A DNA stretch of 64,000 nt from Loktanella sp. (GCA_017390475.1 JAFPBO010000022.1:1-64000), one strand, 5' to 3'. Shown: positions 30,721-39,794, counted from the first letter of the stretch. Numbers and translations: made by a program. Notes: a model not told the origin generated them from the letters alone.

Positions 30721-32420
30721 CGCTGGGCGTGGTCATGTTGGTGCATGCCGCGTTGGGCCGTGCCGAACAGGCGATCCGGCACTGGGCCGATGCGGGCTGC
30801 CCCGTTGTCGTGCATGTTGACCTGAACGTCGGGCGGGCGGCCTATGACGGTTTTGTTGCCGCGCTCAGCGACCTGAAAGATGTCAGTTTCAGCCAAAGAT
30901 TCCGGTGTGAATGGGGGATGTGGGGGCTGATTGCGGCGTCGCAGGCGGCCTCTACCCAATTACTGGCGCAATTTCGAGACCTGCGGCATGTCTATCTGGC
31001 ATCCGGTGCCTGTCTGCCGTTGCGCCCGGTCACCGAATTGCGGGCCTATCTGGATGCAAGACCCGACACTGATTTCATCGAAAGCGTGACGACCAGCGAT
31101 GTTCCGTGGACGATCGGCGGGCTCGACAGCGAAAGATTTACCCTACGGTTTCCGTTTTCATGGAAACGGCAGCGGCGGCTGTTTGATGGCTTTGTGCAGC
31201 TGCAGCGGCTGCTTGGGTCAAAGCGCCGGGTGCCCGAAGGGATCGTGCCGCATCTGGGGTCGCAGTGGTGGTGCCTGACGCGCCAGACCTTGACCGCGAT
31301 CCTCCAAGACCCGCGCCGCCCGGCGTTTGACGCCTATTTCCGTCGGGTCTGGATTCCCGACGAATGTTATTATCAGACCCTTGCCCGCCGTCACGCCCGG
31401 CGGATCGAAAGCCGGTCACTGACGCTGGCAAAGTTTGACTATCAAGGCAAACCGCATATTTTCTATGATGACCACGCCGCGCTTTTGGCGCGGTCGGGCT
31501 GTTTCGTTGCCCGCAAGATCTGGCCCAAGGCGGACAGGCTTTACGCCAGATTCCCGGCCAGATCACCCGGTTTTGACGCACAGAATGATCCTAATCCCAG
31601 CCGGATTGACCGGATTTTCGCCCAGGCTGTGGATCGGCGCACCAATGGGCGGCCTGGGCTTTATATGCAAAGCAGGTTCCCCTTCATGGACCGTGAAAAC
31701 GGGTTTACCGCCGCGCAGTACAGCGTTTTGCAAGGGTTCGACGATGTGATCCCCGGCTTTGCCGATTGGCTGACTCGGCAGACCGGCGTCGTCGTACATG
31801 GGCATCTGTTTGCGCCGGACAAGGCGTATTTCGTAGGTGGCGCTGTTGTCTATCGTGGTGGTTTGTCAGATCAGGCCCGGCTGCGCGACTATAACAGCAA
31901 GATGTTTCTGACCAACCTGATCTGGAATGGGCGTGACCAGCATCAGTGTTTCCAGTTCGGCCCGGCCGACAATCAGCAGATCAGGTGGATGCTGACAAAG
32001 GACGTGCAGGCCAGTGTCTGGGTTGTCACCGGGGCCTGGGCACTGTCGTTATTTCGGTCCGGCCGCTCTGCCAGCGACGTCCGGGCAGAGGCGGCACGTT
32101 TACAACAGGTGGAAAACAAGCTGCTCAGTACGCTGCGATCGCCGGATGCACGATCCCGGCGGCGGATCATTACGCTGGCAGATTTTCTGGAAGAACCGGT
32201 CGAAGTCCTGCAAAGCATTCTGGATGATATGGCCGGACACCGGGCGGTGGCATTGACTCAATTGCCGGACATGGTCGATCTGACCGGTTTTGCGCAATTC
32301 CTGCAGGACCTGAAAAATCAGGGCATGCATGCCTATCTGCCTGGTGATTTTTCTGTGGGCCATCCGCCAAAAATCAGCAGGCCACGTCTGCACAAACCCT
32401 ATGTTATTGGTGGCAAATGA
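30717..32420 (+). CDS. GT14 (core-2/I-branching) type glycosyltransferase with long C-terminal extension
   Basis: The 567-residue protein starts with a Branch-type (GT14, beta-1,6-N-acetylglucosaminyltransferase family) domain: VVMLVHAALGRAEQAI, QRFRCEWGMWGLI, HVYLASGACLPLRP and, further on, GSQWWCLTRQTL and IPDECYYQT. The last 270 residues are a separate region which I believe corresponds to the DUF5927/DUF5928 families found with this domain in alphaproteobacteria, recalled rather than searched. The start at 30717 overlaps the upstream stop, and its own stop overlaps the sulfotransferase start, so three genes are translationally coupled. Confidence 0.8.
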   Translation: MTLGVVMLVHAALGRAEQAIRHWADAGCPVVVHVDLNVGRAAYDGFVAALSDLKDVSFSQRFRCEWGMWGLIAASQAASTQLLAQFRDLRHVYLASGACLPLRPVTELRAYLDARPDTDFIESVTTSDVPWTIGGLDSERFTLRFPFSWKRQRRLFDGFVQLQRLLGSKRRVPEGIVPHLGSQWWCLTRQTLTAILQDPRRPAFDAYFRRVWIPDECYYQTLARRHARRIESRSLTLAKFDYQGKPHIFYDDHAALLARSGCFVARKIWPKADRLYARFPARSPGFDAQNDPNPSRIDRIFAQAVDRRTNGRPGLYMQSRFPFMDRENGFTAAQYSVLQGFDDVIPGFADWLTRQTGVVVHGHLFAPDKAYFVGGAVVYRGGLSDQARLRDYNSKMFLTNLIWNGRDQHQCFQFGPADNQQIRWMLTKDVQASVWVVTGAWALSLFRSGRSASDVRAEAARLQQVENKLLSTLRSPDARSRRRIITLADFLEEPVEVLQSILDDMAGHRAVALTQLPDMVDLTGFAQFLQDLKNQGMHAYLPGDFSVGHPPKISRPRLHKPYVIGGK

Positions 32421-33841
32421 CCCGGTTTGATTACTTTGTCGTCCTCGCTGACATGCGTACAGGATCGAATTTCCTAGAGGCGAACCTGAACGCGCTGGAG
32501 GGCGTCACCTGCTATGGTGAGGCGTTCAATCCGGCCTTTGTCGGCTATCCCAAGGTTGACCCGCCGTTCGGGATCAGTCTGGAGACACGGGAAAACGACC
32601 CTGCGCAGCTGATCAGCGCGATCAAAAATGCGCCAGGTCTGGGCGGATTTCGGTTTTTCCACGATCATGACCCGCGCGTGCTGGATATTTGTCTGCCTGA
32701 TCCACGTTGCGCCAAAATTATTCTGACCCGTAATCCGCTGGACGCCTATGTCAGCCTGAAAATTGCGCGGGCGACGGGGCAGTGGAAATTGACCAACGCG
32801 ACACATGCCAAGACGCAGCAGATCATCTTTGATGCCGATGAATTCGGGGTGCATCTTAAAAAAACCCAGGATTTCCAGCTGATGCTGCTGCACCGGCTGC
32901 AGATCACCGGACAATCTGCGTTTTTCATCGGCTATGACGACCTTCAGGATCTGGATGTCATGAACGGGCTAGCGGCATTTCTGGGGGCGTCGGCGCGGCT
33001 GGCCAATCTGGATAAAAAGCTGAAAAAACAAAACCCCGAACCGATAACCAGCAAGGTCAGCAATCCGGACCAGATGGAGACCGCCCTGCGCAACCTGGAC
33101 CGCTTTGATCTGGGCCGGACGCCGAATTTTGAAGCGCGCAAAGGGCCGGGCATCCCTGGTTTCGTGGCTGCGGCAAAGACCGGGCTGATATATATGCCGC
33201 TCCGGTCCGGCCCGGATCAGGTGGTGACGGATTGGTTGGCCGCTTTGGACAACGCCGCCCCGGTCAGTGATTTCTCGCAAAAAACCTTGCGTCAATGGCA
33301 GCTGGACCATGCGCCTTGCCGCCGGTTTACTGTGCTGAGGCATCCGGTTGCCCGTGCACATGCAGCATTCTACGACCGGATTCTGACGAAAGGTCCGGGT
33401 AGTTTCCCCCGGCTGCGCGAGTCGCTGCGAAAGGTGCATCAACTGCCGATTCCTGCTGATCCGCCGAATCTTGATCATCCGTCAGACTACGACCTCGCTG
33501 CGCATCGGGGCGCGTTTCTGGCGTTTCTGGCATTTCTGCGCAACAATCTGGCAGGGCAGACCAGTATCCGGGTGGATGCCGCCTGGGCCAGTCAATTGAC
33601 CCAGCTGCAGGGTATGGCGCAATTCGCCTTGCCTGATGCTATTCTGCGCGAAGAGGACATGGCGCGCGATTTGCCGGTTCTTGCGGCGCAACTTGGCAGG
33701 GCCGATGCTCCCGCAGTGCGATCCGTGCCGCATCGGTTTACGCATTGGTTGGAAGCCATTTATGACCCGACGATCGAGGCTGCGGCAAGGGATGCCTATG
33801 CGCGCGACTATGAAAGTTTCGGATTCTCCGACTGGGGTTAG
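32417..33841 (+). CDS. Sulfotransferase with two tandem sulfotransferase-like halves
   Basis: This 474-residue protein appears to contain two sulfotransferase-like lobes. The first opens with a 5'-phosphosulfate-binding type loop in ADMRTGSNFLEANLNAL (PAPS donor) and has KIILTRNPLDAYVSLKIA (3'-phosphate-binding type). The second begins around residue 250 with TGLIYMPLRSGPDQVV and has FTVLRHPVARAHAAFYDRI, matching the second motif. Enzymes of this NodH-like kind put sulfate on carbohydrate. The gene ends the glycan operon that starts with cysQ, and its stop overlaps the stop of convergent ptsN. Confidence 0.8.
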   Translation: MTRFDYFVVLADMRTGSNFLEANLNALEGVTCYGEAFNPAFVGYPKVDPPFGISLETRENDPAQLISAIKNAPGLGGFRFFHDHDPRVLDICLPDPRCAKIILTRNPLDAYVSLKIARATGQWKLTNATHAKTQQIIFDADEFGVHLKKTQDFQLMLLHRLQITGQSAFFIGYDDLQDLDVMNGLAAFLGASARLANLDKKLKKQNPEPITSKVSNPDQMETALRNLDRFDLGRTPNFEARKGPGIPGFVAAAKTGLIYMPLRSGPDQVVTDWLAALDNAAPVSDFSQKTLRQWQLDHAPCRRFTVLRHPVARAHAAFYDRILTKGPGSFPRLRESLRKVHQLPIPADPPNLDHPSDYDLAAHRGAFLAFLAFLRNNLAGQTSIRVDAAWASQLTQLQGMAQFALPDAILREEDMARDLPVLAAQLGRADAPAVRSVPHRFTHWLEAIYDPTIEAAARDAYARDYESFGFSDWG

Positions 33842-34302
33842 GCTGCTTGTGACGATTCCAGCGCGGTCAGGATCGTGAACAATGTCACCGGGTCACTGTT
33901 GGCGCGCAATTTAGCGCAGACAGATGTGTTGCGGAAGGTGCGCGACACCAGCGCCAGAGCTTTGAGATGATCAACACCCGCACTTTCAGGGGCAATTAGT
34001 GCAAATACCAGATCGACTGGCTGCCGGTCGATGGCATCAAAATTCAATGGCTTTTCAAGCCGCAGAAAGATCCCCTTGACCGCGTCGACACCGGCAAGGC
34101 GTGCATGGGGCAGGGCGACGCCCATACCAACACCGGTCGGACCCAAGTTTTCGCGGTCGTTCAACGCCTCGATCACGGCGGATGGTTTCAGGCCGTAACA
34201 GCTGTCCGCCATCTCGCCGATATCGTGGAAAAGACGCTTTTTGCTGGTGCAGGATGCAATTGTCTTGACGGCGTTAGGCTGCAAAATCTGACTTAGCTGC
34301 AT
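33838..34302 (-). CDS. ptsN: Nitrogen-type PTS EIIA protein PtsN
   Basis: This 154-residue regulatory phosphocarrier of the PTS-Ntr chain has its phosphorylated histidine in GVALPHARL, with the expected surroundings ALNDRENLGPTGVG and DLVFALIAPE. It is read after hpf on the minus strand, closing the rnd-to-ptsN gene run. In many proteobacteria rpoN lies upstream of hpf and ptsN; no rpoN is found here. It meets the sulfotransferase gene tail to tail with overlapping stop codons. Confidence 0.93.
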   Translation of the reverse strand: MQLSQILQPNAVKTIASCTSKKRLFHDIGEMADSCYGLKPSAVIEALNDRENLGPTGVGMGVALPHARLAGVDAVKGIFLRLEKPLNFDAIDRQPVDLVFALIAPESAGVDHLKALALVSRTFRNTSVCAKLRANSDPVTLFTILTALESSQAA

Positions 34303-34329
34303 AGTGCGTCTTTCTTCTTCTGCCTTGGG

Positions 34330-34905
34330 TCAGCCCGCAGCGCGCGGGTCAATCCAACCGATATTGCCATCATCTCTGCGATATACGACATTCACGCCGC
34401 TATGCTTTTCATTTCTGAAAACCAGCACGGGCGCATTCGCAATTTCCATCTGCATCACGGCCTCGCCCACTGAAAGGGACGGGATCTTGGTTTCCATCTC
34501 GGCAATGATCATTGCGTTGACGGTATCGTTCTCCGCTTCGCCAGACTCGTCCTTTGGTTCGAGGATATAGGACCCGGCATCCGAAAGTTCAACCGGTTGT
34601 GACCGCCCAGCATGGTGGTCTTTCAACCTGCGCTTGTAGCGGCGCATTTGTTTGTCCATTTTTTCGCCACTGCTGTCAAAAGCGGCATAGATCTCGGTCG
34701 CTTTGCCGGTGGCCTGGGCGGTCAGGCCGGTGGATAGATGCACGACGGCTTCGCATACAAATTCATGACCTGATTTGGAAAATACGATGTAGGCCTCCGT
34801 CGGACGGCCTGCGTACTTGCTTAAGATGGCGTCCATTTCCGTGCGGACATGGGTTTGCAGGGCTTCACCAATATCGATCTGTTTACCGCTGATTTGATAC
34901 CGCAT
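34330..34905 (-). CDS. hpf: Long-form ribosome hibernation promoting factor
   Basis: This 191-residue protein dimerises 70S ribosomes in stationary phase. The N-terminal S30AE domain (MRYQISGKQIDIGEALQ, then AYIVFSKSGHEF) and the C-terminal dimerisation domain (EAVMQMEIANAPVLVFRNE, then GNIGWIDP) mark the long form. The second of two adjacent ATGs, at 34905, is five bases after AGGAG and fits the family start. About 240 bases separate it from lptB upstream, so it may have its own promoter. Confidence 0.93.
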   Translation of the reverse strand: MRYQISGKQIDIGEALQTHVRTEMDAILSKYAGRPTEAYIVFSKSGHEFVCEAVVHLSTGLTAQATGKATEIYAAFDSSGEKMDKQMRRYKRRLKDHHAGRSQPVELSDAGSYILEPKDESGEAENDTVNAMIIAEMETKIPSLSVGEAVMQMEIANAPVLVFRNEKHSGVNVVYRRDDGNIGWIDPRAAG

Positions 34906-35141
34906 CATTTCTCCTAAGGTCTGGGGGCAGTTCTGCTCTGGCAGGATTGACAGAGCCAAAAACGCCTGGTCGCACTTGGTCAGTGAGATATGGTAGACCA
35001 TTGTATTCAAAATGCTTTTCCCAGCAGTGTGACCGCTGCATCAGCATGTCTGCGGGGAATGAACAATGGTCCGCCATCCGTCCAGTTGGCGACAAAACCA
35101 GGCGGTTTGTCAATGATCCTGTCAAACCAGCATCAAAAGAA

Positions 35142-35903
35142 TCAATTCACCCGAAAGTTATTGCCCAGATAAACGCGGCGTACATTTTCGTCCCTGATTA
35201 CGTCCTGTGTTGTGCCGCTCATCAACACCTTGCCATCGTGCAGAATATAAGCACGATCAACGATCTGCAGCGTCTCTTGCACATTGTGATCGGTGATCAG
35301 CACGCCGATGCCCCGATTTTTCAGGTCGGCGACAAGGTGGCGGATTTCCGCAACTGCGATCGGATCAACCCCGGCAAAGGGTTCGTCCAGCAACACATAT
35401 TTCGGCCCGGCGGCAAGACAACGCGCGATCTCGACCCGGCGCCGCTCACCGCCTGACAGCGCCAGAGCCGAGGCGCGGCGCAAATGTTCGATGGAAAATT
35501 CAGCCAGCAGCTTTTCCAATCGCTCGCGCCGGTGGTGCCGGTCCTTTTCGGTGATTTCAAGGATCGACATGATATTGTCTTCGACATTCATGCCGCGGAA
35601 GATTGACATTTCCTGCGGCAGATAGCCGATTCCCAGTTGTGAGCGCCGGTACATCGGCAAGGTGGTGACATCGCGCCCGTCGATGATGACTTTGCCGCCT
35701 TCGGGCGTGACCAGCCCGGCGATGGCGTAAAAACAAGTGGTCTTGCCCGAACCGTTCGGGCCCAGCAGCGCCACCACCTCGCCCCGGCCCAGCGTGATGC
35801 TGACATCGCGGATCACTGGGCGTTTGCGATAGCTTTTGCGCAGGTTGATGATCTGAAGCCCGACATCACCCGGTTGTATTGTCAGATTGGGCGGCGGCAT
35901 CAT
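35142..35903 (-). CDS. lptB: LPS export ABC transporter ATP-binding protein LptB
   Basis: LptB powers extraction of LPS from the inner membrane together with LptF and LptG. The 253-residue ATPase has Walker A LLGPNGSGKTT, the Q-loop segment GYLPQEMSIFRGMNVEDN, signature LSGGERRRVEIARCLA and Walker B VLLDEPFAGVDP. The ATG at 35903 shares a base with the lptA stop (TGATG); a second ATG follows directly. It is part of the lptC-lptA-lptB run. Confidence 0.96.
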   Translation of the reverse strand: MMPPPNLTIQPGDVGLQIINLRKSYRKRPVIRDVSITLGRGEVVALLGPNGSGKTTCFYAIAGLVTPEGGKVIIDGRDVTTLPMYRRSQLGIGYLPQEMSIFRGMNVEDNIMSILEITEKDRHHRRERLEKLLAEFSIEHLRRASALALSGGERRRVEIARCLAAGPKYVLLDEPFAGVDPIAVAEIRHLVADLKNRGIGVLITDHNVQETLQIVDRAYILHDGKVLMSGTTQDVIRDENVRRVYLGNNFRVN

Positions 35904-36388
35904 CAATTGCCGCCTTGTTGCAGTACGGTGCGGACCCGACCCTGCATTGTCGCGGTACCATCGGTGACATTGACCAGCATGCTTTGTGCGGAAATCGCGC
36001 TGCCGCTCTGGGTCAGCAAGACATTTCCGGTCAGCGTTAACAGTCCGGCAGCGATGTCATAATCGGCGGTTTCGGCCTCTGCCGCGTCTTGCGCTGTGAC
36101 AAAGGTCACATCGCCGGTGGCGATTAACCGCGCGATCTGGCTGGTGTCGCTGCCATAAATCACCTCGACCCGGGCGGCAGAGATCCGCAGATCGCCCTGC
36201 ACGATGATCACATCACCTTCGAAAACGGCGGTGCCACTGTCTTGATCGATGGCAAGCGCTTCTGACGTCACTTCAATATCGGACGTGCCATCGACGGCCA
36301 GGCCGCCCAGATCAATGCTGGTTTGCGCACTGCCAGCCCCTGCAAAGGCGGCAAGAAAGGCGGTGCAAATGGCGATTGATCTGAACAC
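35903..36388 (-). CDS. lptA: LPS transport periplasmic protein LptA
   Basis: LptA forms the periplasmic beta-jellyroll bridge that carries LPS to the outer membrane. The 161-residue protein has a signal peptide (SIAICTAFLAAFAGAGSAQ), then an OstA-like repeat region with DQDSGTAVFEGDVIIVQGDLRI and GDVTFVTAQ. It lies between lptC (28-base gap) and lptB (overlap) on the minus strand. The length is within the family range. Confidence 0.9.
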   Translation of the reverse strand: MFRSIAICTAFLAAFAGAGSAQTSIDLGGLAVDGTSDIEVTSEALAIDQDSGTAVFEGDVIIVQGDLRISAARVEVIYGSDTSQIARLIATGDVTFVTAQDAAEAETADYDIAAGLLTLTGNVLLTQSGSAISAQSMLVNVTDGTATMQGRVRTVLQQGGN

Positions 36389-36416
36389 GTTGCGGTAATC
36401 CTTTATGGCGACCGGG

Positions 36417-37016
36417 TCAGTCTTGCGGCGTGTATATCAGCCGGACCCCATTGGTGAACAGCATCTGTTGCCCAGTATTGCTGCCATCGGCTTGAAATGT
36501 CACTTGCCCTGCGGTCAACCGGCCGAAAGGCGCGCGGATTTCCAGCAATCCGTCCGAAACGGCGGTGCCTGCGTCCAAAGTGACCGTCATGCCGCTGGTT
36601 TCCATGACATAGCCGCTGGAGGTGATCATGCGCACCAGGCCGGAAAACCGCGCCGTACGGGCGCGCCCGTCAAGTTCGCCGGTGACGCCGGTGACCTCCA
36701 GCGTGCCGCCGTCGGGATTAGTCATGCGCATCCGCAGGTCAGCGACATCCGCCGCGTCAGGCCGTTCGGCGGATGGTCGTGCATTGCGCGCCGAGATGAC
36801 GACAATGGCGCCACTGTCGGTGATGCCGGAAAATTCGGGCGCGGTCAGTTGCTGGTCGCGCGCCAATTCGACGGCCTGCGCCAAAGGGATGTCGGTGGAA
36901 ACCTGTGGGCTACGGGCAAGTAAAAACAGCGTTGACAGCAGCCCGATAGCACCCAGCGGCAGGATGATCTTGGCCCATCCCACCCATTGCGAATACAGAT
37001 TGTCGGCGCCAGACAT
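36417..37016 (-). CDS. lptC: LPS export membrane protein LptC
   Basis: This 199-residue bitopic protein links LptB2FG to LptA. One membrane helix lies near residues 11-30 (AKIILPLGAIGLLSTLFLLA) and the remainder is a periplasmic beta-jellyroll of the LptC family (ITSSGYVMETSGMTVTLDAG). It is only two bases from kdsD upstream, and lptA follows. Confidence 0.85.
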   Translation of the reverse strand: MSGADNLYSQWVGWAKIILPLGAIGLLSTLFLLARSPQVSTDIPLAQAVELARDQQLTAPEFSGITDSGAIVVISARNARPSAERPDAADVADLRMRMTNPDGGTLEVTGVTGELDGRARTARFSGLVRMITSSGYVMETSGMTVTLDAGTAVSDGLLEIRAPFGRLTAGQVTFQADGSNTGQQMLFTNGVRLIYTPQD

Positions 37017-37018
37017 GG

Positions 37019-37987
37019 CTAGATGATCCCGGCGCGCAGGCAGTCATGGATGTGCAAAACTCCCGCGACCCGCCCCGGATTACCCGGGTCCATCGCGAAG
37101 AGACAGGTAATCTTGCGGCTGTTCATCAAGCCGACAGCCTCTTCTGCCAGCGCGTGCGGGGATAGGGTGGTGGGATGCGGTGTCATCACCTCGCCTGCTG
37201 TCAGATCCAGCAGGCCCTGCATATGGCGTCGCAGGTCACCGTCGGTCACGATTCCCGCCAGAGCACCTGTGGTATCCAGCACTGCCGCGACGCCAAAACC
37301 CTTTTGGCTGATGGTCAGCAAGACATCCGACATTGGCGTATCAAGTTGCACCAGCGGGATAGCATCTCCGCGATGCATCAGATCGGCGACTTTGGACAGC
37401 CGCGCCCCCAATTTGCCGCCCGGGTGAAAGTCGCGGAAATTCTCGGGGGTAAAGGCGCGGTGTTCCATCAGCGCGACAGCCAGCGCATCACCAAGCGCAA
37501 GGGTCATGGTGGTGGATATTGTCGGTACAACGCCGGTGCCGCAAGCCTCGCCCAGTTGTGGCAGGATGATGCCCACATCGGCCTGCTGGATCAGCGTGCT
37601 GTCGGCACGGCTGGCCACACCGATCATCGGAATGCCGAACCGGCGGGTATAGGCGACAAGATCCGCCAGTTCGGGTGTTTCGCCGGAATTGGACAGGACC
37701 AGAACCGCATCGCCGCGGGTCATCATCCCCAGATCGCCATGGCTGGCCTCTGCCGGGTGAACAAAATGCGCCGGGGTGCCGGTGCTGGCAAAGGTGGCGG
37801 CAATCTTGCGCGCGATATGGCCGGATTTGCCCATGCCCGACACAATCACCCGGCCCTTGGCATCCAGCAACAGCTGTACCGCATCAGCAAAGCTCTGGTC
37901 CAGATCGCGGGCGAGCTGCTGCAAAGCCTCCGCTTCTTGTAGGATCACACGGCGGGCAATGCCAAGAAAGGGGACAGGATCAGCCAT
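37019..37987 (-). CDS. kdsD: Arabinose-5-phosphate isomerase KdsD
   Basis: KdsD converts ribulose-5-phosphate to arabinose-5-phosphate, the first step of Kdo synthesis. The 322-residue protein has an N-terminal SIS sugar-isomerase domain (VIVSGMGKSGHIARKIAATF, VLVLSNSGETPEL) and two C-terminal CBS repeats from about residue 205. The ATG at 37987 shares one base with the rnd stop. Together with kdsB at 26.8 kb, it provides two steps of the Kdo route within this window. Confidence 0.95.
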   Translation of the reverse strand: MADPVPFLGIARRVILQEAEALQQLARDLDQSFADAVQLLLDAKGRVIVSGMGKSGHIARKIAATFASTGTPAHFVHPAEASHGDLGMMTRGDAVLVLSNSGETPELADLVAYTRRFGIPMIGVASRADSTLIQQADVGIILPQLGEACGTGVVPTISTTMTLALGDALAVALMEHRAFTPENFRDFHPGGKLGARLSKVADLMHRGDAIPLVQLDTPMSDVLLTISQKGFGVAAVLDTTGALAGIVTDGDLRRHMQGLLDLTAGEVMTPHPTTLSPHALAEEAVGLMNSRKITCLFAMDPGNPGRVAGVLHIHDCLRAGII

Positions 37988-38598
37988 CAATGCGCGAAAA
38001 TGTCAATTTCGGGCCAGCCCTGCAGGTCCAGCGCTGCCCGCGTTGGCAGAAAATCAAAACAGGCCTGCGCCAGCGCTTTGCGGTCCTCGCGCGCCAGTAG
38101 CAGATCGAAAGCGGCTTTCAACTGATGCAGATACAAGACATCCGATGCGGCATAATCCAGCTGTGCATTGCTCAGCTTTGGCGCGCCCCAGTCGCTTTGC
38201 TGCTGGTGTTTGGAAATATCGATGCCCAGCATGTCCTGCAACAAGACCTTCAACCCATGCCTGTCGGTATAAGTGCGCACCAGTTTCGACGCGATTTTGG
38301 TGCAGTAGACCGGTGCGGTGACAACGCCAAACGCATTCAGCAGCGCGGCGATATCGAACCGGCCAAAATGGAACAGCTTCAGCACATCGGGGTTGGTCAG
38401 CATCGCGCAAAGGTTCGGCGCACTTGCCTGGCCTTTGCTGACTTGCACCAGATGGCAATCGCCGTCGCCGCCTGACATCTGGATCAGGCAAAGCCGGTCG
38501 CGATGCGGGTTCAGCCCCATGGTTTCACAGTCGATCGCAACCACCGGCCCAAGCTCCAGCCCATCGGGCAGGTCGTTGTGATAAAGATAATTGGCCAT
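37987..38598 (-). CDS. rnd: Ribonuclease D-type 3'-5' exonuclease (short form)
   Basis: This 203-residue DEDDy exonuclease has the motif I pair in VVAIDCETMGL, motif II in LFHFGRFDIAALL and motif III YAASDVLYL. It lacks the HRDC domains of enterobacterial RNase D, as is usual in alphaproteobacteria. The real start is ATG 38598 (MANYLYHNDLP); the open frame continues upstream to 38982 but has shadow-like composition there. It heads the kdsD-lptCAB run. Confidence 0.9.
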   Translation of the reverse strand: MANYLYHNDLPDGLELGPVVAIDCETMGLNPHRDRLCLIQMSGGDGDCHLVQVSKGQASAPNLCAMLTNPDVLKLFHFGRFDIAALLNAFGVVTAPVYCTKIASKLVRTYTDRHGLKVLLQDMLGIDISKHQQQSDWGAPKLSNAQLDYAASDVLYLHQLKAAFDLLLAREDRKALAQACFDFLPTRAALDLQGWPEIDIFAH

Positions 38599-39089
38599 CT
38601 GCGTTCCACTCCAGCGGTTTCGCCTCTCCAGATACGGGTTACCGTCGTGATGCTCAAGCCTGCTTGGCCAAGAGCGAGGGCGCGCTGTTGATCGCGACGC
38701 GGTGATTGGTATGCTGCCGCAGCCAGGGTTCAAATTCACCGTTTTGGATTGCCTCTGGCAGGTCCAGTTGCAGCCACTGCAATTACCCGACGTTTTCGCG
38801 CAGATCCGGGGTGAAATGCTGCGCCCGGTTCCCACCAGCCAGGATTGTCGGCGGATGGATCTGATCGCCGCCGTGCTGCCGGCCATGATCTGCCCATTGA
38901 TCAGATACATAAAGAACCGCAGCTCAAGGACAATTATCAACCAGAATCGGTCCGGACTGACCCGCCGCACCCGAGACTGCATCCTGTGGGATTGCTTTAA
39001 AATATGAGCATGCGGCGATTCTTATGATTCAGCTGCGTCAAGCTGAACGACAGAGATTAAGGCGTGGTTAGCCCGTCTCGCGCGCAGGG
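38599..39089. other. Gene-poor stretch between rnd and the YfbR-like gene
   Basis: About 490 bases hold no intact gene. A degraded coding remnant on the minus strand (described separately) fills the middle. A 5' region for rnd must lie within the first 100 bases, but no clear promoter was picked out. Confidence 0.4.
38654..38890 (-). pseudogene. Possible degraded coding remnant, family unknown
   Basis: One minus-strand frame has protein-like composition unlike the Arg/Ser-rich shadows around it: GGDQIHPPTILAGGNRAQHF, then an in-frame TAA at 38783-38785, then LPEAIQNGEFEPWLRQHTNH up to a TGA at 38654-38656. I do not recognise it. It may be a decaying gene fragment upstream of rnd; the call rests only on composition. 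Confidence 0.25.
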
Positions 39090-39680
39090 TCACATGACTT
39101 GCATCAGGTCATCGCAACGCCGTTTGAAATCATCACGCACCGCTGTCGGCGGCCGCAGCCGGATCGCCAGCGCATCCAGCAGCGCCGGGTCGTGCTTGCC
39201 AAAGAATTTATCTGCCTCGACCCGGGTGAAACCCGCAATCTGGACCGCCTCCAGCCAGGCGGACAGCTTGTCAGCTTTTTTGATCTGGCGTTTGATCTGC
39301 AGCGGCAATTGCGCAGGCAAGCCGAACCGCAGATGGATGGCGGCGGTCAGCCGTTCATCCAGCGCGCCATAGCTGGGGCCGACAGCGGATTTGACCGGGC
39401 TGATCATATCACCGATCACATATTCGGGCGCATCATGCAGCAATGCGGCCAGATGCCATTTCACTGGTGCCTTGGGGTTCTGATGGATGAATATCTCTGT
39501 CACCAGTAGCGAATGTTCGGCGACGGAATAGGCAAAATCGCCCTTTGTCTGCCCGTTCCAGCGCGCGACAAAGGCCAGCCCATGCGCGATATCGCTGATC
39601 TCGATATCCATCGGAGTGGGGTCCAACAGGTCCAGCCTGCGCCCTGACAGCATCCTTTGCCAGGCTCGTGGTTGCTTCAT
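39090..39680 (-). CDS. HD-domain phosphohydrolase, YfbR-like (5'-deoxynucleotidase type)
   Basis: This 196-residue protein belongs to the HD superfamily and resembles YfbR-type enzymes that dephosphorylate deoxynucleoside monophosphates. Metal and active-site residues are visible in SVAEHSLLV and [12 protein letters not shown], and a later conserved segment is [12 protein letters not shown]. The substrate is inferred from the family only. It is divergent from ahcY, with about 115 bases between start codons. Confidence 0.82.
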   Translation of the reverse strand: MKQPRAWQRMLSGRRLDLLDPTPMDIEISDIAHGLAFVARWNGQTKGDFAYSVAEHSLLVTEIFIHQNPKAPVKWHLAALLHDAPEYVIGDMISPVKSAVGPSYGALDERLTAAIHLRFGLPAQLPLQIKRQIKKADKLSAWLEAVQIAGFTRVEADKFFGKHDPALLDALAIRLRPPTAVRDDFKRRCDDLMQVM

Positions 39681-39794
39681 CGCTGTTGTGCCTTAATTGG
39701 TTGTTCAGGGTTCTGCATAATACGTGGCTTTGGATTGTGGCAAGCCGGTCGCGATGCTAAGGACCGCCAACCTGTTTTTATAGAGAGAAACCGC

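Noticed and set aside
39681..39794. SAH or SAM/SAH riboswitch upstream of ahcY
   Set aside because: A 5-bp hairpin (CGGTC/GACCG) is present, but none of the conserved core segments of the known SAH-type riboswitches could be found.
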